Below are positions 46,376 to 56,277 of a stretch of DNA of 64,000 nucleotides, piece after piece. Below the pieces are notes generated by a model that was not told the DNA's origin, searched no databases, and was given only the letters and a program-made list of their open reading frames with translations. Where the stretch lies: positions 1 to 64,000 of the forward strand of contig PDRO01000005.1 in NCBI GenBank assembly GCA_002748155.1, written 5' to 3'. Position 1 is the first letter of the stretch. Each line of letters opens with the position of its first letter. Source of the DNA: Actinomycetales bacterium. GTDB taxonomy: Bacteria; Actinomycetota; Actinomycetes; Actinomycetales; Dermatophilaceae. Both the position numbers and the translations under genes were made by a program.

Positions 46376-46381
46376 TAGGCT
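46376..46381 (+). promoter_or_regulatory. -10 of leaderless TIGR03089 gene
   Basis: TAGGCT is followed by seven bases and the GTG start. Confidence 0.6.
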
Positions 46382-46388
46382 GACTGCC

Positions 46389-47099
46389 GTGGCACCGGAA
46401 CTGTATCCACGAGCGATCCTCGGCGCCATGGTGCGCTCGGACCCCGGCCTGCCCCGGATCACCTACTACGACGACGACACCGGCGAGCGCGTCGAGTTGT
46501 CGGCCCGAGTGCTGGCCAACTGGGTCGCCAAAGCGGCTGATCTACTGGACGCGGAGGCCGAGGCCGGTCCGGGCACGAGCGTCGGCCTCGATCTGCCCGC
46601 GCACTGGCGCAGCGCCTATTGGGCGCTGGCAGCCTGGTCAACGGGGGCAACCCTCGTGCTCGGCAGTGCTGCCGGAGCGGCCGATGTCGTCGTCACCGAC
46701 AACCGCGGATTGGCCACGGCCGCCGCGGCGAGCGACCGGGTCGGAGTCCTGGTCACCTTGGCCGCCCTGGCCCGGGCCGGCACCGACGTGCCGGACGGCG
46801 TGATCGACGAAGCAGCAGACGTGGCCAGCCACGCCGACCACTTCGAGCCGGTGAGCGACCCGGGTGATGAGGACGTGGCAATCCGGGTCCCGGATGGCGA
46901 CACGTCCTACAGGCAACTGGTAGCGGAGGTCACGCACCCGCCTGGGGTCCGGGCCCGCGTGCCCGACGACCTCGAGGGGATGCTGCGCTCGGCACTACCG
47001 GTGTGGGCCGCCGATGGCTCGATCGTGTTGCTGCACAACGCACTCGGCGACCCGACTGGGCGCCTGGCCAGCGAACAGGTGACCCTCGACCTGACCTGA
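46389..47099 (+). CDS. TIGR03089 family protein
   Basis: The 236-residue protein looks like the N-terminal part of an AMP-binding enzyme (PRITYYDDDTGERVELSARVLANWVAKAADLL; GTSVGLDLPAHWRSAYWALAAWSTGATLVLG; VVVTDN). It lacks the ATP-binding and C-terminal domains, which is the definition of TIGR03089. These actinobacterial proteins have no known activity. The GTG start is seven bases after TAGGCT. Longer in-frame upstream sequence overlaps the glycosylase gene and is not coding. Confidence 0.85.
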   Translation: MAPELYPRAILGAMVRSDPGLPRITYYDDDTGERVELSARVLANWVAKAADLLDAEAEAGPGTSVGLDLPAHWRSAYWALAAWSTGATLVLGSAAGAADVVVTDNRGLATAAAASDRVGVLVTLAALARAGTDVPDGVIDEAADVASHADHFEPVSDPGDEDVAIRVPDGDTSYRQLVAEVTHPPGVRARVPDDLEGMLRSALPVWAADGSIVLLHNALGDPTGRLASEQVTLDLT

Positions 47100-47196
47100 C
47101 CTGATGCGAACCGGCCTTCCTGGCCCGATGCTGGCTGACGCACCACGGTCGGCCACCACCCGGAACTGTCGCGACTTGACGACCGCGTGCGGCTGC

Positions 47197-47853
47197 TCAA
47201 TCCTCGATCGGACCCGCGTGCAGATCGACGACGAAGTCCGGCTCGGTCGCCTGCTGGACCTGCTCGATCGTGATTCCCGGAGCGAGTTCGCGCAGCACCA
47301 ACCCGTCATCAGTGACGTCCATGACGGCCAGATCGGTAATGATCCGGTGCACGACCCGCTTGCCGGTCAGTGGCAAGGAGCACTCCTTGACGATCTTGAA
47401 GCCACCGTCGCGGGCGGTGTGCTCCATCAGCACGATGACGTGTTTGGCGCCGTGGACCAAGTCCATCGCGCCACCCATGCCCTTGACCATCTTGCCGGGG
47501 ATCATCCAGTTGGCGATGTCGCCGACCTGGCTGATTTGCATGGCGCCGAGGATCGCGGCATCGACCTTGCCGCCACGAATCATCCCGAAGCTCAGCGCCG
47601 AGTCGAAGTATGACGCTCCTCGGCGGACCGTGACCGTCTCTTTGCCGGCGTTGATCAGATCGGGGTCTTCCTCCCCGTCGACCGGGTAGGCCCCGACGCC
47701 GAGGATGCCGTTCTCGGACTGCAGGACGATCTCGACGTCGTCGGGCACGTAGTTGGGCACGAGTGTCGGCAGGCCGATGCCGAGGTTGACATAGTTGCCA
47801 TCGTGCAGCTCCAGGGCGGCCCGCTTGGCCATCTGCTCTCGGGTGAGGGCCAT
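47197..47853 (-). CDS. 3-oxoacid/acyl CoA-transferase subunit B
   Basis: The 218-residue subunit holds [15 protein letters not shown] and the catalytic-Glu loop [11 protein letters not shown], followed by [16 protein letters not shown] and [20 protein letters not shown]. It partners with the adjacent A subunit to move CoA between acids, for example succinyl-CoA to acetoacetate (SCOT) or in ketone and short-chain fatty-acid use. The exact substrate is not evident. Its ATG overlaps the A-subunit stop by one base. Confidence 0.93.
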   Translation of the reverse strand: MALTREQMAKRAALELHDGNYVNLGIGLPTLVPNYVPDDVEIVLQSENGILGVGAYPVDGEEDPDLINAGKETVTVRRGASYFDSALSFGMIRGGKVDAAILGAMQISQVGDIANWMIPGKMVKGMGGAMDLVHGAKHVIVLMEHTARDGGFKIVKECSLPLTGKRVVHRIITDLAVMDVTDDGLVLRELAPGITIEQVQQATEPDFVVDLHAGPIED

Positions 47854-48677
47854 CAGCTCTCTCCGTCCATGTTCTCGAGGTCTTCCGATCCGGCTCCGGC
47901 GTAGGCCGGACGCGGGGTGACGGTGCGCTTCTCGATCCGCTTCTCACGCACCTGGGCACGGGAGATCGGCAGGACTCGTTGGACGAACACACCAGGCAGG
48001 TGCACGTGGTCGGGGTCGAGGTCACCGGCGTCGTAGAGGTGCTCGACCTCCGCAACGGTGATGCGTCCGGCCATCGCGGCCAGCGGATTGAAGTTGCGGG
48101 CTGACTTGTGGAAGATCAGGTTTCCGTGCCGGTCGCCGACGGCGGCTCGCACGAGGGCGAAGTCACCGACGAGGGCCTGCTCGAGAACGAACTCTTCGGT
48201 GTGCCCGTGCCAGCCGAACTCGCGGGTCTCCTTGGGCGGGGAAGCAACCTCCACGCTGCCGTCGGCCGCGTACTTCCAGGGCATCCCGCCCTCGGCAACC
48301 TGAGTGCCGACGCCGGTCATGGTGAAGAACGCGGGTATGCCGGCGCCACCGGCGCGCAGCCGCTCGGCCAGCGTGCCCTGGGGGGTCAACTCGACTTCGA
48401 GCTCACCTTGCAGGTATTGGCGAGCGAACTCCTTGTTCTCACCGACGTAGGACGAGACCATCCGCCGGATACGCTTATCGCGCAACAGGATGCCCAGCCC
48501 CCAGTCGTCGACGCCGCAGTTGTTGGAGTAGACCTCCAGCTTGTCGATCCCGGCGTCGTAGATGGCTTGGATCAACACCGATGGTATGCCGCAGAGGCCG
48601 AAACCCCCGACGGCGAGCGACATGCCCGAAGTGATGCCGGCGATCGCCTCAGCCGGCGAAGAGACGACTTTATCCAT
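47853..48677 (-). CDS. 3-oxoacid/acyl CoA-transferase subunit A
   Basis: The 274-residue subunit has [78 protein letters not shown] and a [25 protein letters not shown] segment, all typical of SCOT-type subunit A. The C-terminus is a longer extension rich in charged residues. The ATG follows TAGGCT by seven bases with no Shine-Dalgarno site, so it is likely leaderless. Confidence 0.93.
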   Translation of the reverse strand: MDKVVSSPAEAIAGITSGMSLAVGGFGLCGIPSVLIQAIYDAGIDKLEVYSNNCGVDDWGLGILLRDKRIRRMVSSYVGENKEFARQYLQGELEVELTPQGTLAERLRAGGAGIPAFFTMTGVGTQVAEGGMPWKYAADGSVEVASPPKETREFGWHGHTEEFVLEQALVGDFALVRAAVGDRHGNLIFHKSARNFNPLAAMAGRITVAEVEHLYDAGDLDPDHVHLPGVFVQRVLPISRAQVREKRIEKRTVTPRPAYAGAGSEDLENMDGES

Positions 48678-48684
48678 GACCGCG

Positions 48685-48690
48685 AGCCTA
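48685..48690 (-). promoter_or_regulatory. -10 of leaderless CoA-transferase operon
   Basis: TAGGCT on the minus strand is seven bases before the ATG. Confidence 0.6.
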
Positions 48691-48808
48691 GTGGTCCGGA
48701 CCCTCGATGACCCGACCGCCCCGGCCGCGGGCAAGAAAAAACCTGCGCTGGAAACACTCGGTGAACGAAGACTGACCACCATGCGGGCGAGGTGGGCCGC
48801 CGGACGGC

Positions 48809-49675
48809 TTACCGGCCGAGCCCCATACGACGACGTAAGAATCGATAGGCGAGCCGCCGGCCGCGTGCCAGCATGCGGGCCGCCAGCGCACCACGGCGGA
48901 GGTCGAAGCCGGAGAGCAATCCCGGCTCCCGGTCGGCCAACGCCTGCTGGAAGGCGATCACCTGGGCCGCCTGGTCGTCGGCGAGCGCCACGCTCCATTG
49001 ACTGTCACTGACCCGGAAAGCAGCCAGGCTGTGCGGGATCGCGACAAGATCACCACGTAACAGCACGAGCGTGTAGGTGGCGATGTCGATGGCATACGGA
49101 TAGTCACCCCACCACCCGCCGACCGCGACCAGATCGGCCCGTCGAAGGAGCACCGCCGCGGGTTCGCCGAAGATGTTCGTGCCCGAGCGAACGGTGCGCC
49201 GGATCGCCGCCTCGCCCTCGTGTCGCCCCTGGACCCGGTTCGGGCCGAAGCCACCGGCCAACCGCCGGCCGGTCGCGTCGATCAGGTCGCGGCGAGCACT
49301 GACCAGGCTCACCCCGGGGTGGGTGTCCATGGCCGCCACCTGCTCACTCAACGCTGCCGGGTAGAGCAGGTCGTCACCACACACGAGCTTGACGAACTCC
49401 CCCCGTGCCGCAGCGGTGACGGCCCGCCAATTGGCCTGGGCTCCACCACCGGCAGGGGTCCGCCACAGGGTGATCCGAGGATCGTCGGCGTACCGCTGCA
49501 GACGCTTCCAGGTGCCGTCGGTGGAGCCGTGGTCGCCGATGAGGATCTCGTAGTCGGGGTAGGTCTGGGCCAGGATCGACTCGACTGTCGCCTCGACGAA
49601 GGGTGCGTTCTGGAAGGTGGGGACAACAACCGAGACCCGCGGGACGGGGCCGGTTCGATCCGGTATGCCGGTCAT
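48809..49675 (-). CDS. Glycosyltransferase family 2
   Basis: The 288-residue GT-A enzyme has VPRVSVVVPTFQNAPFVEATVESILAQ, a GDHGSTDGTW nucleotide-binding segment and the metal-binding LVCGDDLLY (DxD-like). A FGEPAAVLLRRADLVAVGGW acceptor loop follows. No membrane helix is evident. Its ATG overlaps the stop of the upstream gtrA-like gene by four bases; the pair probably adds a sugar to a lipid carrier or wall polymer. The acceptor is unknown. Confidence 0.88.
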   Translation of the reverse strand: MTGIPDRTGPVPRVSVVVPTFQNAPFVEATVESILAQTYPDYEILIGDHGSTDGTWKRLQRYADDPRITLWRTPAGGGAQANWRAVTAAARGEFVKLVCGDDLLYPAALSEQVAAMDTHPGVSLVSARRDLIDATGRRLAGGFGPNRVQGRHEGEAAIRRTVRSGTNIFGEPAAVLLRRADLVAVGGWWGDYPYAIDIATYTLVLLRGDLVAIPHSLAAFRVSDSQWSVALADDQAAQVIAFQQALADREPGLLSGFDLRRGALAARMLARGRRLAYRFLRRRMGLGR

Positions 49676-50166
49676 GTTCGTTCGCCCCGCTCGTTCGGGC
49701 TGCGCCGGAATGAGAAGTGCTTGTGTGCGAACCACGACCACACGGCTTGCAGAACGACGATGATCGTCTGGGCCAGCTTCGGGACCAGGCCGGCGACCTC
49801 GACAAGCAGGTTGAGCAGGACCCAATTCACCGCGATCGAGGCGAGGTAGACGCTCTCGAATCGGCCGAGGTCGCGAAGCACATGGCCGCGCACCCGGAAG
49901 ACCAGCGTGCGATAGAGCACGAAAGCCACGAAGACCGAAGCGATGTGAGCGCAGGCCAGGACGGCCGTGTTGTGCACCACCCCGGCCAGCTGTGGCGCCA
50001 GAGCCCGCCAGAGGTCATCGAAGCCGAAGAAGGCGATGACACCGATCGCGGTGTTGACGCCTCCGACGAGCAAGAAGGCCGTCTTGGGGTGGCGAACCAC
50101 CGTGAAGAGCCAGCCTCGGGGACCCGGCTCGAACGTAGGGTCGGTAGCACCGGTCACGTCTGGCAT
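49672..50166 (-). CDS. GtrA family membrane protein
   Basis: The 164-residue protein has four predicted helices (TAFLLVGGVNTAIGVIAFFGF; VLACAHIASVFVAFVLYRTLVF; ESVYLASIAVNWVLLNLLVEV; AQTIIVVLQAVWSWFAHKHFSF). This is the GtrA layout of proteins that flip or transport undecaprenyl-linked sugars for surface glycans. It is cotranscribed with the GT2 gene. The ATG lies eight bases after TAGACT, giving a probable near-leaderless start. Confidence 0.88.
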   Translation of the reverse strand: MPDVTGATDPTFEPGPRGWLFTVVRHPKTAFLLVGGVNTAIGVIAFFGFDDLWRALAPQLAGVVHNTAVLACAHIASVFVAFVLYRTLVFRVRGHVLRDLGRFESVYLASIAVNWVLLNLLVEVAGLVPKLAQTIIVVLQAVWSWFAHKHFSFRRSPNERGERT

Positions 50167-50192
50167 TGCCACCGAGTCTAAGGCCTGCGTGC

Positions 50193-50198
50193 GAGACT
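50193..50198 (+). promoter_or_regulatory. Putative -10 of LCP-family gene
   Basis: GAGACT is followed by six bases and the GTG start. It matches the consensus only at the key A and T. The divergent gtrA -10 (TAGACT, minus strand) is at 50175-50180, 12 bases away. Confidence 0.4.
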
Positions 50199-50204
50199 TG
50201 ACGT

Positions 50205-51488
50205 GTGACGTGGGAGCACCCCGAGCCCGATGAGGCTCGCCCCATTCCGGTGGCCCGGCCTCCGGCGGGCCACCGCGTGCGGGATGACGATCGCAGCACG
50301 GGTGGGACCGAACCCAGCCGACGGATGCCGGAACCGCCGCGCGCCGACCCGACCGTGGTTCTGCCGGTCCACTCCGAGCATCCGGGCCCAGCCCGCTACC
50401 CTGCACCGGCCCGGTATCCCGTCAGCGAATCCCCGGCCCACCAAGAGCCCGCCTACGGGCAACCCACCCACGAGCAGCAGGCCTACGGGCGACCGGGGTC
50501 ACCGGGGCGGCAGCCGCCTCGGCGGCGGCCACGGTGGGGTCGTCGGGTCTTGGGCAGTGTGCTGGTGCTCGTGCTCGCCGTGCTCACCTATCTGGCCGGG
50601 ATTCCGTGGCTCGCTTGGCGACAAGTGGAACGTGTCGACACCGCGACCGCTCAACCACCACCGCCGGCAGCCGGGGCGAACTATCTGCTGATCGGGTCGG
50701 ACAGTCGCGAAGGACTCTCTACTGAACAAGCTCAGGCGTTGGGGGCCGACACCGTCACCACCGGCAAACGCACCGACACGATCATTCTCGTGCATGTCTC
50801 TGCGGCCGACGCCCCGCCCGTTGTCGTCTCCCTGCCCCGGGACTCCTATGTCGCCATCCCGGGCCACGGCAAGAACAAGATCAACGCCGCCTACGCCTTC
50901 GGCGGCCCCCGGCTGCTGACCGAGACGGTCGAGCAAGCCACCGGACTCCCGATCGACGGCTACCTGGAGATCGGCTTCGCTGGGTTCGCGGGGGTCGTCG
51001 ACAGTCTCGGTGGAGTCGAGATGTGCGTGGCCCAGCCGATGAACGACCCGAAAGCGGGCCTCGACGTGCCCGCCGGATGCCAGACGATGGACGGCGCAAC
51101 CGCACTGGCCTACGTGCGGGCGCGCTACTCCGACCCGCGCGGTGATCTGGGCCGGGCCGAACGACAGCGCCAGTTCCTCGGCGCGGTCATGCGCCAGGCG
51201 GTCAGCCCGGGGACGGTGCTGAACCCGGTGCGGTACCGCAGCTTTGCCGATGCCGCCGCCGGCGGTGTCACGGTCGGCCAGGAAACGTCGTTGTGGGACG
51301 CGGTGGCAGTGGCCCGGGCGTTGCGATCGGTCGGCGCCGGTGACGGGGTCTCCGCTCAGGTACCGGTGGCCAACCCCAACTACCAGACGAGCAACGCCGG
51401 ATCGGCGGTGCTCTGGGACACCGACGCAGCGCAGGAGTTCTTTGCCGACCTGCGCGCCGACCGACCGCTCAGTGTGCCTGTGGGCTGA
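50205..51488 (+). CDS. LCP (LytR-CpsA-Psr) family glycopolymer ligase
   Basis: The 427-residue protein has a Pro/Arg-rich cytoplasmic region, one transmembrane helix (VLGSVLVLVLAVLTYLAGI, about residues 112-130), and an extracytoplasmic LCP domain. The latter holds LLIGSDSREG, RTDTIILVHVSA, VVSLPRDSYV, KNKINAAYAFGG and ALAYVRARYSDPRGDLGRAERQ, the pyrophosphate-binding Arg/Asp set. LCP enzymes attach glycopolymers to peptidoglycan. Tyr/Pro-rich repeats (ARYPAPARYPV) lie in the N-terminal tail. It is divergent from gtrA. The GTG start rests on a leaderless -10. Confidence 0.9.
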   Translation: MTWEHPEPDEARPIPVARPPAGHRVRDDDRSTGGTEPSRRMPEPPRADPTVVLPVHSEHPGPARYPAPARYPVSESPAHQEPAYGQPTHEQQAYGRPGSPGRQPPRRRPRWGRRVLGSVLVLVLAVLTYLAGIPWLAWRQVERVDTATAQPPPPAAGANYLLIGSDSREGLSTEQAQALGADTVTTGKRTDTIILVHVSAADAPPVVVSLPRDSYVAIPGHGKNKINAAYAFGGPRLLTETVEQATGLPIDGYLEIGFAGFAGVVDSLGGVEMCVAQPMNDPKAGLDVPAGCQTMDGATALAYVRARYSDPRGDLGRAERQRQFLGAVMRQAVSPGTVLNPVRYRSFADAAAGGVTVGQETSLWDAVAVARALRSVGAGDGVSAQVPVANPNYQTSNAGSAVLWDTDAAQEFFADLRADRPLSVPVG

Positions 51489-51502
51489 GGGTCGAGCGCA
51501 GC

Positions 51503-52669
51503 TCAGGTCAGCAGCTGACGGGCCATGACGATGCGCTGCACCTGGTTCGTGCCTTCGTAGATCTGGGTGATCTTCGCATCTCGCATCATCCGCTCGACCG
51601 GGAAGTCGCGGGTGTAGCCGGCCCCGCCAAGCAACTGCACGGCGTCGACGGTGATCTTCATCGCCACGTCGGAGGCGAAACACTTGGCCGCCGCGCCGAA
51701 GAAGGACAGGTCACGATCCGATCGCTCGCTCTTGGCGGCTGCGACATAGACGAGTTGACGAGCCGCCTCTAGCTCCATGCCCATGTCCGCGAGCATGAAC
51801 TGTACACCTTGGAACTCGGCGATGTGTTTGCCGAACTGCTGGCGCTCCTTGACGTAGGCGATGGATCGGTCGAGGGCGCCCTGGGCGATCCCGATCGCTT
51901 GCGCGCCAATGGTGATCCGCGTGTGGTCGAGGGTGCGTAGTGCGATCTTCAGTCCGTCGCCGCGCTCGCCGACCATCCGGTCCCCGGGGATCGTGCAGTT
52001 GTCGAAGTAGAGCTCACGGGTCGGGCTGCCCTTGATGCCGAGCTTGCGTTCCTTCTCACCCCAGGAGAAGCCCGGGTCGTCCTTCTCGACGACGAAGGCG
52101 CTGACGTTGGCGCCCCGGCGGCCGTTGGGGTCAGTGACCGCCAGCACGGTGTAGAAGTCGTTCTGACCAGCGTTGGTGATCCAGGCCTTGTGCCCGTTGA
52201 GGATCCACGACCCGTCGGCCTGCTCGTCAGCCGTCGTCGTCATCCCGGCCGTGTCCGAGCCCGCTTCCCGCTCGGAGAGCCCGTAGCAGAAACCGGTCTT
52301 GCCCTCGGCCATCGGCCGCAAGTACTTCTGTTTGAGTTCCTCGCTCGCGGCAAGGATGAGCGGCATACTGCCGAGTTTGTTGACCGCCGGGATCAACGAC
52401 GAGGACGCGCAGACCCGGGCCACCTCCTCGATGACCAGGCAGGTCGCCAGTGCGTCAGCCCCGGCGCCACCGTACTCCTCGGGCACGTGTGGGGCGAAGA
52501 AGTCCGATTCGACGAGGGCGTCGTGGGCTTCTTGCGGATACCGCACATTCTCATCGACGTCAGCGGCATAGGGCTCGATTTGAGCCTCGGCCAGCTCGCG
52601 TACCGCCGCTTGCAACTGCCGGTGACTGTCGGAGAGTCGGAACAGGTCGAAGTCAGGATTTGCGCTCAC
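51503..52669 (-). CDS. Acyl-CoA dehydrogenase
   Basis: The 388-residue flavoenzyme shows the family motifs: YGLSEREAGSDTAGM (FAD binding), HKAWITNAGQNDFYTV, RELYFDNCTIPGDRMVGE, DHTRITIGAQAIGIAQGAL, QFGKHIAEFQGVQF, and the catalytic Glu in IYEGTNQVQRIVMARQLL. It oxidises acyl-CoA to enoyl-CoA with electron-transferring flavoprotein. The GTG start is seven bases after TACTCT. Chain-length preference is not evident. Confidence 0.94.
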   Translation of the reverse strand: MSANPDFDLFRLSDSHRQLQAAVRELAEAQIEPYAADVDENVRYPQEAHDALVESDFFAPHVPEEYGGAGADALATCLVIEEVARVCASSSLIPAVNKLGSMPLILAASEELKQKYLRPMAEGKTGFCYGLSEREAGSDTAGMTTTADEQADGSWILNGHKAWITNAGQNDFYTVLAVTDPNGRRGANVSAFVVEKDDPGFSWGEKERKLGIKGSPTRELYFDNCTIPGDRMVGERGDGLKIALRTLDHTRITIGAQAIGIAQGALDRSIAYVKERQQFGKHIAEFQGVQFMLADMGMELEAARQLVYVAAAKSERSDRDLSFFGAAAKCFASDVAMKITVDAVQLLGGAGYTRDFPVERMMRDAKITQIYEGTNQVQRIVMARQLLT

Positions 52670-52676
52670 GCGCTCG

Positions 52677-52682
52677 AGAGTA
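52677..52682 (-). promoter_or_regulatory. -10 of leaderless acyl-CoA dehydrogenase gene
   Basis: TACTCT on the minus strand is seven bases before the GTG start. The 242 bases between this and purE hold no gene I can support. Confidence 0.55.
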
Positions 52683-52924
52683 CTACCGGGAAGACACCCA
52701 AGCGGGCTAGACGCTCAGGCGTGCCACAACGTGCGCGTCCGTGCGAGCTTGCCGGCGCCACCGGGAGCAGCGTATGCCGCAGTCCCTCGATCTCTCGCCG
52801 GACAGCATCCTCGGGCAGGCCTATGGCCGCTCGGCGGCTGTAGTGACGATCCACCGCGCCGGTCCGGCCGGGCTCGACGTCGGTCAGGCTCCGCACGAGG
52901 ATCGAATACCTTCGAGCCGCAGGG

Positions 52925-53455
52925 TCAGTTGCGGCGAGCGCGTAACGCGGCACCTTTGGCTTCGGCCTGCTGGCGCAACTGCTGCTGGAAGCCGGCCATG
53001 GCCGCCCTGAGGCGGTCGGCCTCCGGTCCAGCCCCGGAACCGAGGATCCGGGTCGCGAGCAATCCGGCGTTTCGCGCTCCGGCCACCGACACCGTCGCGA
53101 CCGGAACGCCGGCCGGCATCTGCACGATGGACAGCAGCGAATCGAGCCCGTCGAGGTGCTTCAGCGGCACCGGAACGCCGATGACCGGCAGCGGGGTGAC
53201 CGAGGCCAGCATGCCGGGCAGGTGTGCCGCTCCCCCGGCACCGGCGATGATCACCCGCAGGCCCCGGCCGGCGGCTTGCTGACCGTAGCCGATCATCTGT
53301 GCCGGCATCCGGTGGGCCGAGACGACATCGACCTCGTAGAGCACGCTGAACTCGTCGAGGGCTGCGGCCGCGGCTTCCATGACCGGCCAATCGCTGTCGC
53401 TGCCCATGACGATGCCGACGATCGGGGTCGGGCCGGCAGGACCGAGCTCACTCAC
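52925..53455 (-). CDS. purE: N5-carboxyaminoimidazole ribonucleotide mutase
   Basis: The 176-residue class I PurE interconverts N5-CAIR and CAIR in purine biosynthesis. Motifs are [77 protein letters not shown] and [14 protein letters not shown]. The GTG start follows GGAG by six bases and overlaps the purK stop by eight bases. Confidence 0.96.
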   Translation of the reverse strand: MSELGPAGPTPIVGIVMGSDSDWPVMEAAAAALDEFSVLYEVDVVSAHRMPAQMIGYGQQAAGRGLRVIIAGAGGAAHLPGMLASVTPLPVIGVPVPLKHLDGLDSLLSIVQMPAGVPVATVSVAGARNAGLLATRILGSGAGPEADRLRAAMAGFQQQLRQQAEAKGAALRARRN

Positions 53456-54629
53456 GGATGACTCCTTGCAAATAGTCGGCGGCGTGTCGGGCCCGGTCCC
53501 GGCAGTCGGTGAGGTCGCCGCCGCAGACGGTGACGTGCCCGAGCTTGCGGCCGGGTCGCACCCCCTTGCCGTAGAGGTGCAGTTTCGCACCTGGGTCGCG
53601 GGCCATGATGTGCCGGTATGCCGGGTAGATGGTTTCGTCGTCACCGCCGAGAACGTTGGCCATGACACTCCAGGGCGACACCGGGCCCGGATCGCCGAGC
53701 GGCAGATCGAGCACGGCCCGCAGATGCTGCTCGAACTGGCTCGTGACTGCCCCGTCGATGGTCCAGTGCCCGCTGTTGTGGGGCCGCATCGCCAGCTCGT
53801 TGACGAGCACTCGACCGTCGGCTTCGAAGAGCTCCACGGCCAGGACGCCGGTCACGTCGAGCTCGCCGGCGATCCGCAACGCGACGTGGGTGGCCTCGGC
53901 AGCCAGCGCCGGACTGAGTCCAGGGGCGGGGGCGAGGACGTCGGCGCAAATACCGCCAGTCTGCACGGTCTCGACGACTGGCCAAGCCGCCGCCTGCCCG
54001 GAAGGGCTGCGAGCCACGAGCGCAGCCAGCTCCCGGTCGAAGCCGACGTACTCCTCGACGAGGATGCCGTCGGGGTGGCCGAACCAGTCGTACAGTTCAC
54101 CTGTCACCGCACCGGGCGAACCGATCACCCGGACCCCATTGCCGTCGTAGCCACCTCGAGGTGTCTTGGCCACGATCGGCCAGCCCGTATCAGTCGCGAA
54201 TCGCCACACGTCGTCGGCCGTGTAGGCCACAGCCCACTCCGGACACGGAATCGCCAGCTCCCGCATCCGTCGGCGCATCGCCAGTTTGTCCTGGGCGAAG
54301 TGCAGCGCCTCCGGAGACGGGTGGAGGGCAACCCCCTGCTCACGTAAGGCGGCCAGGACACCGGTGGGAACGTGCTCGTGATCGAAGGTCACCACGTCGC
54401 ATGTCGCAGCTAGACGGCATACTGCCTCGAGGTCGTCGTGGGAGCCGACCGGCGCGGAGGGGATGACCAATGCGGCTGAGGCGTCGATGGTCTCGGCCAG
54501 CACCGACAGCTGCACGCCCAGGGCGATCGCCGGTGGCTGCATCATCCGGGCCAGCTGGCCCCCGCCGATGACGCCGACGACCGGGAACCCTCCCGGTGAG
54601 CGCTGCGCGAGTCCGGGTCGGCTGGTCAT
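53448..54629 (-). CDS. purK: 5-(carboxyamino)imidazole ribonucleotide synthase
   Basis: The 393-residue ATP-grasp enzyme makes N5-CAIR from AIR, bicarbonate and ATP. Motifs are [71 protein letters not shown] and [17 protein letters not shown]. The ATG follows GGGAGG by six bases and overlaps the upstream gtrA stop by four bases, so the GtrA gene, purK and purE form one transcript. Confidence 0.96.
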   Translation of the reverse strand: MTSRPGLAQRSPGGFPVVGVIGGGQLARMMQPPAIALGVQLSVLAETIDASAALVIPSAPVGSHDDLEAVCRLAATCDVVTFDHEHVPTGVLAALREQGVALHPSPEALHFAQDKLAMRRRMRELAIPCPEWAVAYTADDVWRFATDTGWPIVAKTPRGGYDGNGVRVIGSPGAVTGELYDWFGHPDGILVEEYVGFDRELAALVARSPSGQAAAWPVVETVQTGGICADVLAPAPGLSPALAAEATHVALRIAGELDVTGVLAVELFEADGRVLVNELAMRPHNSGHWTIDGAVTSQFEQHLRAVLDLPLGDPGPVSPWSVMANVLGGDDETIYPAYRHIMARDPGAKLHLYGKGVRPGRKLGHVTVCGGDLTDCRDRARHAADYLQGVIRE

Positions 54630-55210
54630 CGCTGCCCTCCCGCATCGGTGTCGTCGGCTACGCCCGAAGCCACGCGGAAGGTCCACAGTTTGTTCACCAC
54701 GAAGTTGATCGGGGTGGTCAGCACGATGGTCAGCAGTTGAGCCCAGTAGGTGCGCGAACGGAGTCCGACCGACTCGGTGAACCACGGCTCGGGCAGGTAG
54801 AGCGGGGAGTCGACGTGGGTGAAGAGCGAAATGAGCACAAGACCCACGGCAACCGCAACGCTGCCGATGGCGAGGAACGGCAGGAATTGCCGCCACCACG
54901 TGCCTGGATGCCCCGCCCGGAAGGTCCAGTGCCGGTTGAGCACGAAGTTCCATAGGTTGGCGAAGAGGAAAGAGACGATCCAGACCAGATGCAGGTAGCG
55001 GAAGGTCTTGCTCGTCAACGGGACCGGCCACAACGGCTCTTGGGCGTTAACCGTGCCACCGTGGAGCTTGTGCAGGATGACGGCCACCGCCATGTTGACG
55101 ATGACGCCGGACCCACCGACCAGCCCGAACTTGACGAACTGTCTCAGGTGTCCCGCATAGCCGTTGCGGCGACTGCGCTCCGCGACACTCGCCTCCGGGG
55201 TGCCGTCCAC
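54626..55210 (-). CDS. GtrA family membrane protein
   Basis: The 194-residue protein has four helices (LVGGSGVIVNMAVAVILHKL; LVWIVSFLFANLWNFVLNRHW; QFLPFLAIGSVAVAVGLVLISLF; LLTIVLTTPINFVVNKLWTF). It is the second GtrA-family gene in the window and is longer in its third loop. The GTG start is eight bases after an AAGCTT/TAAGCT stretch, without a Shine-Dalgarno site. Linkage to purK is common in actinobacteria; a functional link to purines is not implied. Confidence 0.87.
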   Translation of the reverse strand: MDGTPEASVAERSRRNGYAGHLRQFVKFGLVGGSGVIVNMAVAVILHKLHGGTVNAQEPLWPVPLTSKTFRYLHLVWIVSFLFANLWNFVLNRHWTFRAGHPGTWWRQFLPFLAIGSVAVAVGLVLISLFTHVDSPLYLPEPWFTESVGLRSRTYWAQLLTIVLTTPINFVVNKLWTFRVASGVADDTDAGGQR

Positions 55211-55239
55211 AAACCGAGAAGCTTACCTGCTGGCTCTCG

Positions 55240-56268
55240 CTAGCTCGCGATGCCGGGTGCTTCGGAAAGGAAAAGCGCAAAAGTCGCCGGTTGTCGGGAC
55301 ACCAGATCGAGACGGCCGCCAAAGCTCTCGGTTAGGTCGCGGGCCAGCGCCAGCCCCAATCCGCTGCCCCCGCTGCTCACCGACCGTTCGAAGATGTGTG
55401 GCGCCAGCGCGGCGGGCACGCCCTCACCTTCGTCACCCACCTCGACGACGACCGACGGCCCGCTGTGCCGGACCCGGACATCGACCGTGCCAGTCCCGTG
55501 CAGAAGGGAGTTCTCCAGGAGGGTTGAGAGCACTTGGGACAGTGCAACCGGTGTCGCCCGGACCACGAGTCCGCGGTCCCCGTGCACCCGCACCCTGCGC
55601 CGAACGGCCTCGAAAGCCGGCCGCCACTCCCGTTGCAGCGACCCCATCACCGAGTCGAGGGACACGTCGAGCAGTTCGCCGGATGGCGTCGACCGTCGGC
55701 GGGTGAGTAGGTCGTCAACCACTCGACTGAGCCGCTCGACCTGGTCGATCGCGACTTGGGCTTCGGTATGAGCCACGTGCAGATCGTCGGTGCCGGCGAT
55801 CTCTTCGATCCGCATCAGCAAGGCGGTCAGTGGTGTCCGGAGCTGATGCGAAGCCTCCGATGCGAAACCTTGTTCGGCGGCGAGCGATCTGGCCAACTGC
55901 GACGCCGATCGGGCGAGCACCACCCGGACCCGGTCGATCTCGTCGATGCCGATTGCCGGTTGCGACGACGGTGCACGGCCGGTGCCCATGAGTTCGGCCT
56001 GATCAGCGAGCTGGCCGATGGCCTCGACGACCTCTCGACTTGCCTGACGGCCGATGAAGATACTCGTCACGGAGCCGACGAGAACGACGACGACGAAGAC
56101 CCCGCCCAAATGGACCGCTCGGTCGGTCACCGGCAGGGCCAACCAGTCGTTGACCCGGTCTGGCCGTGTCGTGGTGATCCAGAGGAGCAAGCCGAAGGTC
56201 GGGACACCGACGATGAGGATCGAGGCGAGGACCGTATTGCCGGTGGCTCGCATCATGACCCGGCGCAT
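55240..56268 (-). CDS. Sensor histidine kinase
   Basis: The 342-residue kinase has two transmembrane helices (about residues 11-31 and 53-73) and a HAMP-like linker (GRQASREVVEAIGQLADQAE). The H-box EASHQLRTPLTALLMR carries His141, and the ATPase domain is DEGEGVPAALAPHIFERSVSSGGSGLGLALARDL. The sensor loop between the helices is only about 20 residues, so it may sense a membrane or intramembrane signal. It starts nine bases after the cognate regulator gene. The stimulus is unknown. Confidence 0.9.
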   Translation of the reverse strand: MRRVMMRATGNTVLASILIVGVPTFGLLLWITTTRPDRVNDWLALPVTDRAVHLGGVFVVVVLVGSVTSIFIGRQASREVVEAIGQLADQAELMGTGRAPSSQPAIGIDEIDRVRVVLARSASQLARSLAAEQGFASEASHQLRTPLTALLMRIEEIAGTDDLHVAHTEAQVAIDQVERLSRVVDDLLTRRRSTPSGELLDVSLDSVMGSLQREWRPAFEAVRRRVRVHGDRGLVVRATPVALSQVLSTLLENSLLHGTGTVDVRVRHSGPSVVVEVGDEGEGVPAALAPHIFERSVSSGGSGLGLALARDLTESFGGRLDLVSRQPATFALFLSEAPGIAS

Positions 56269-56277
56269 GGCCCGCGC

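Noticed and set aside
45849..46388. N-terminal extension of the TIGR03089 gene
   Set aside because: The extra 180 codons lie antisense to the conserved glycosylase gene. The GTG at 46389 follows a good -10 hexamer and begins the conserved region.
52666..52953. A 95-codon minus-strand frame between purE and the acyl-CoA dehydrogenase gene
   Set aside because: It overlaps the end of purE and covers the dehydrogenase promoter and start codon. It has no recognisable ribosome binding site and no family resemblance.
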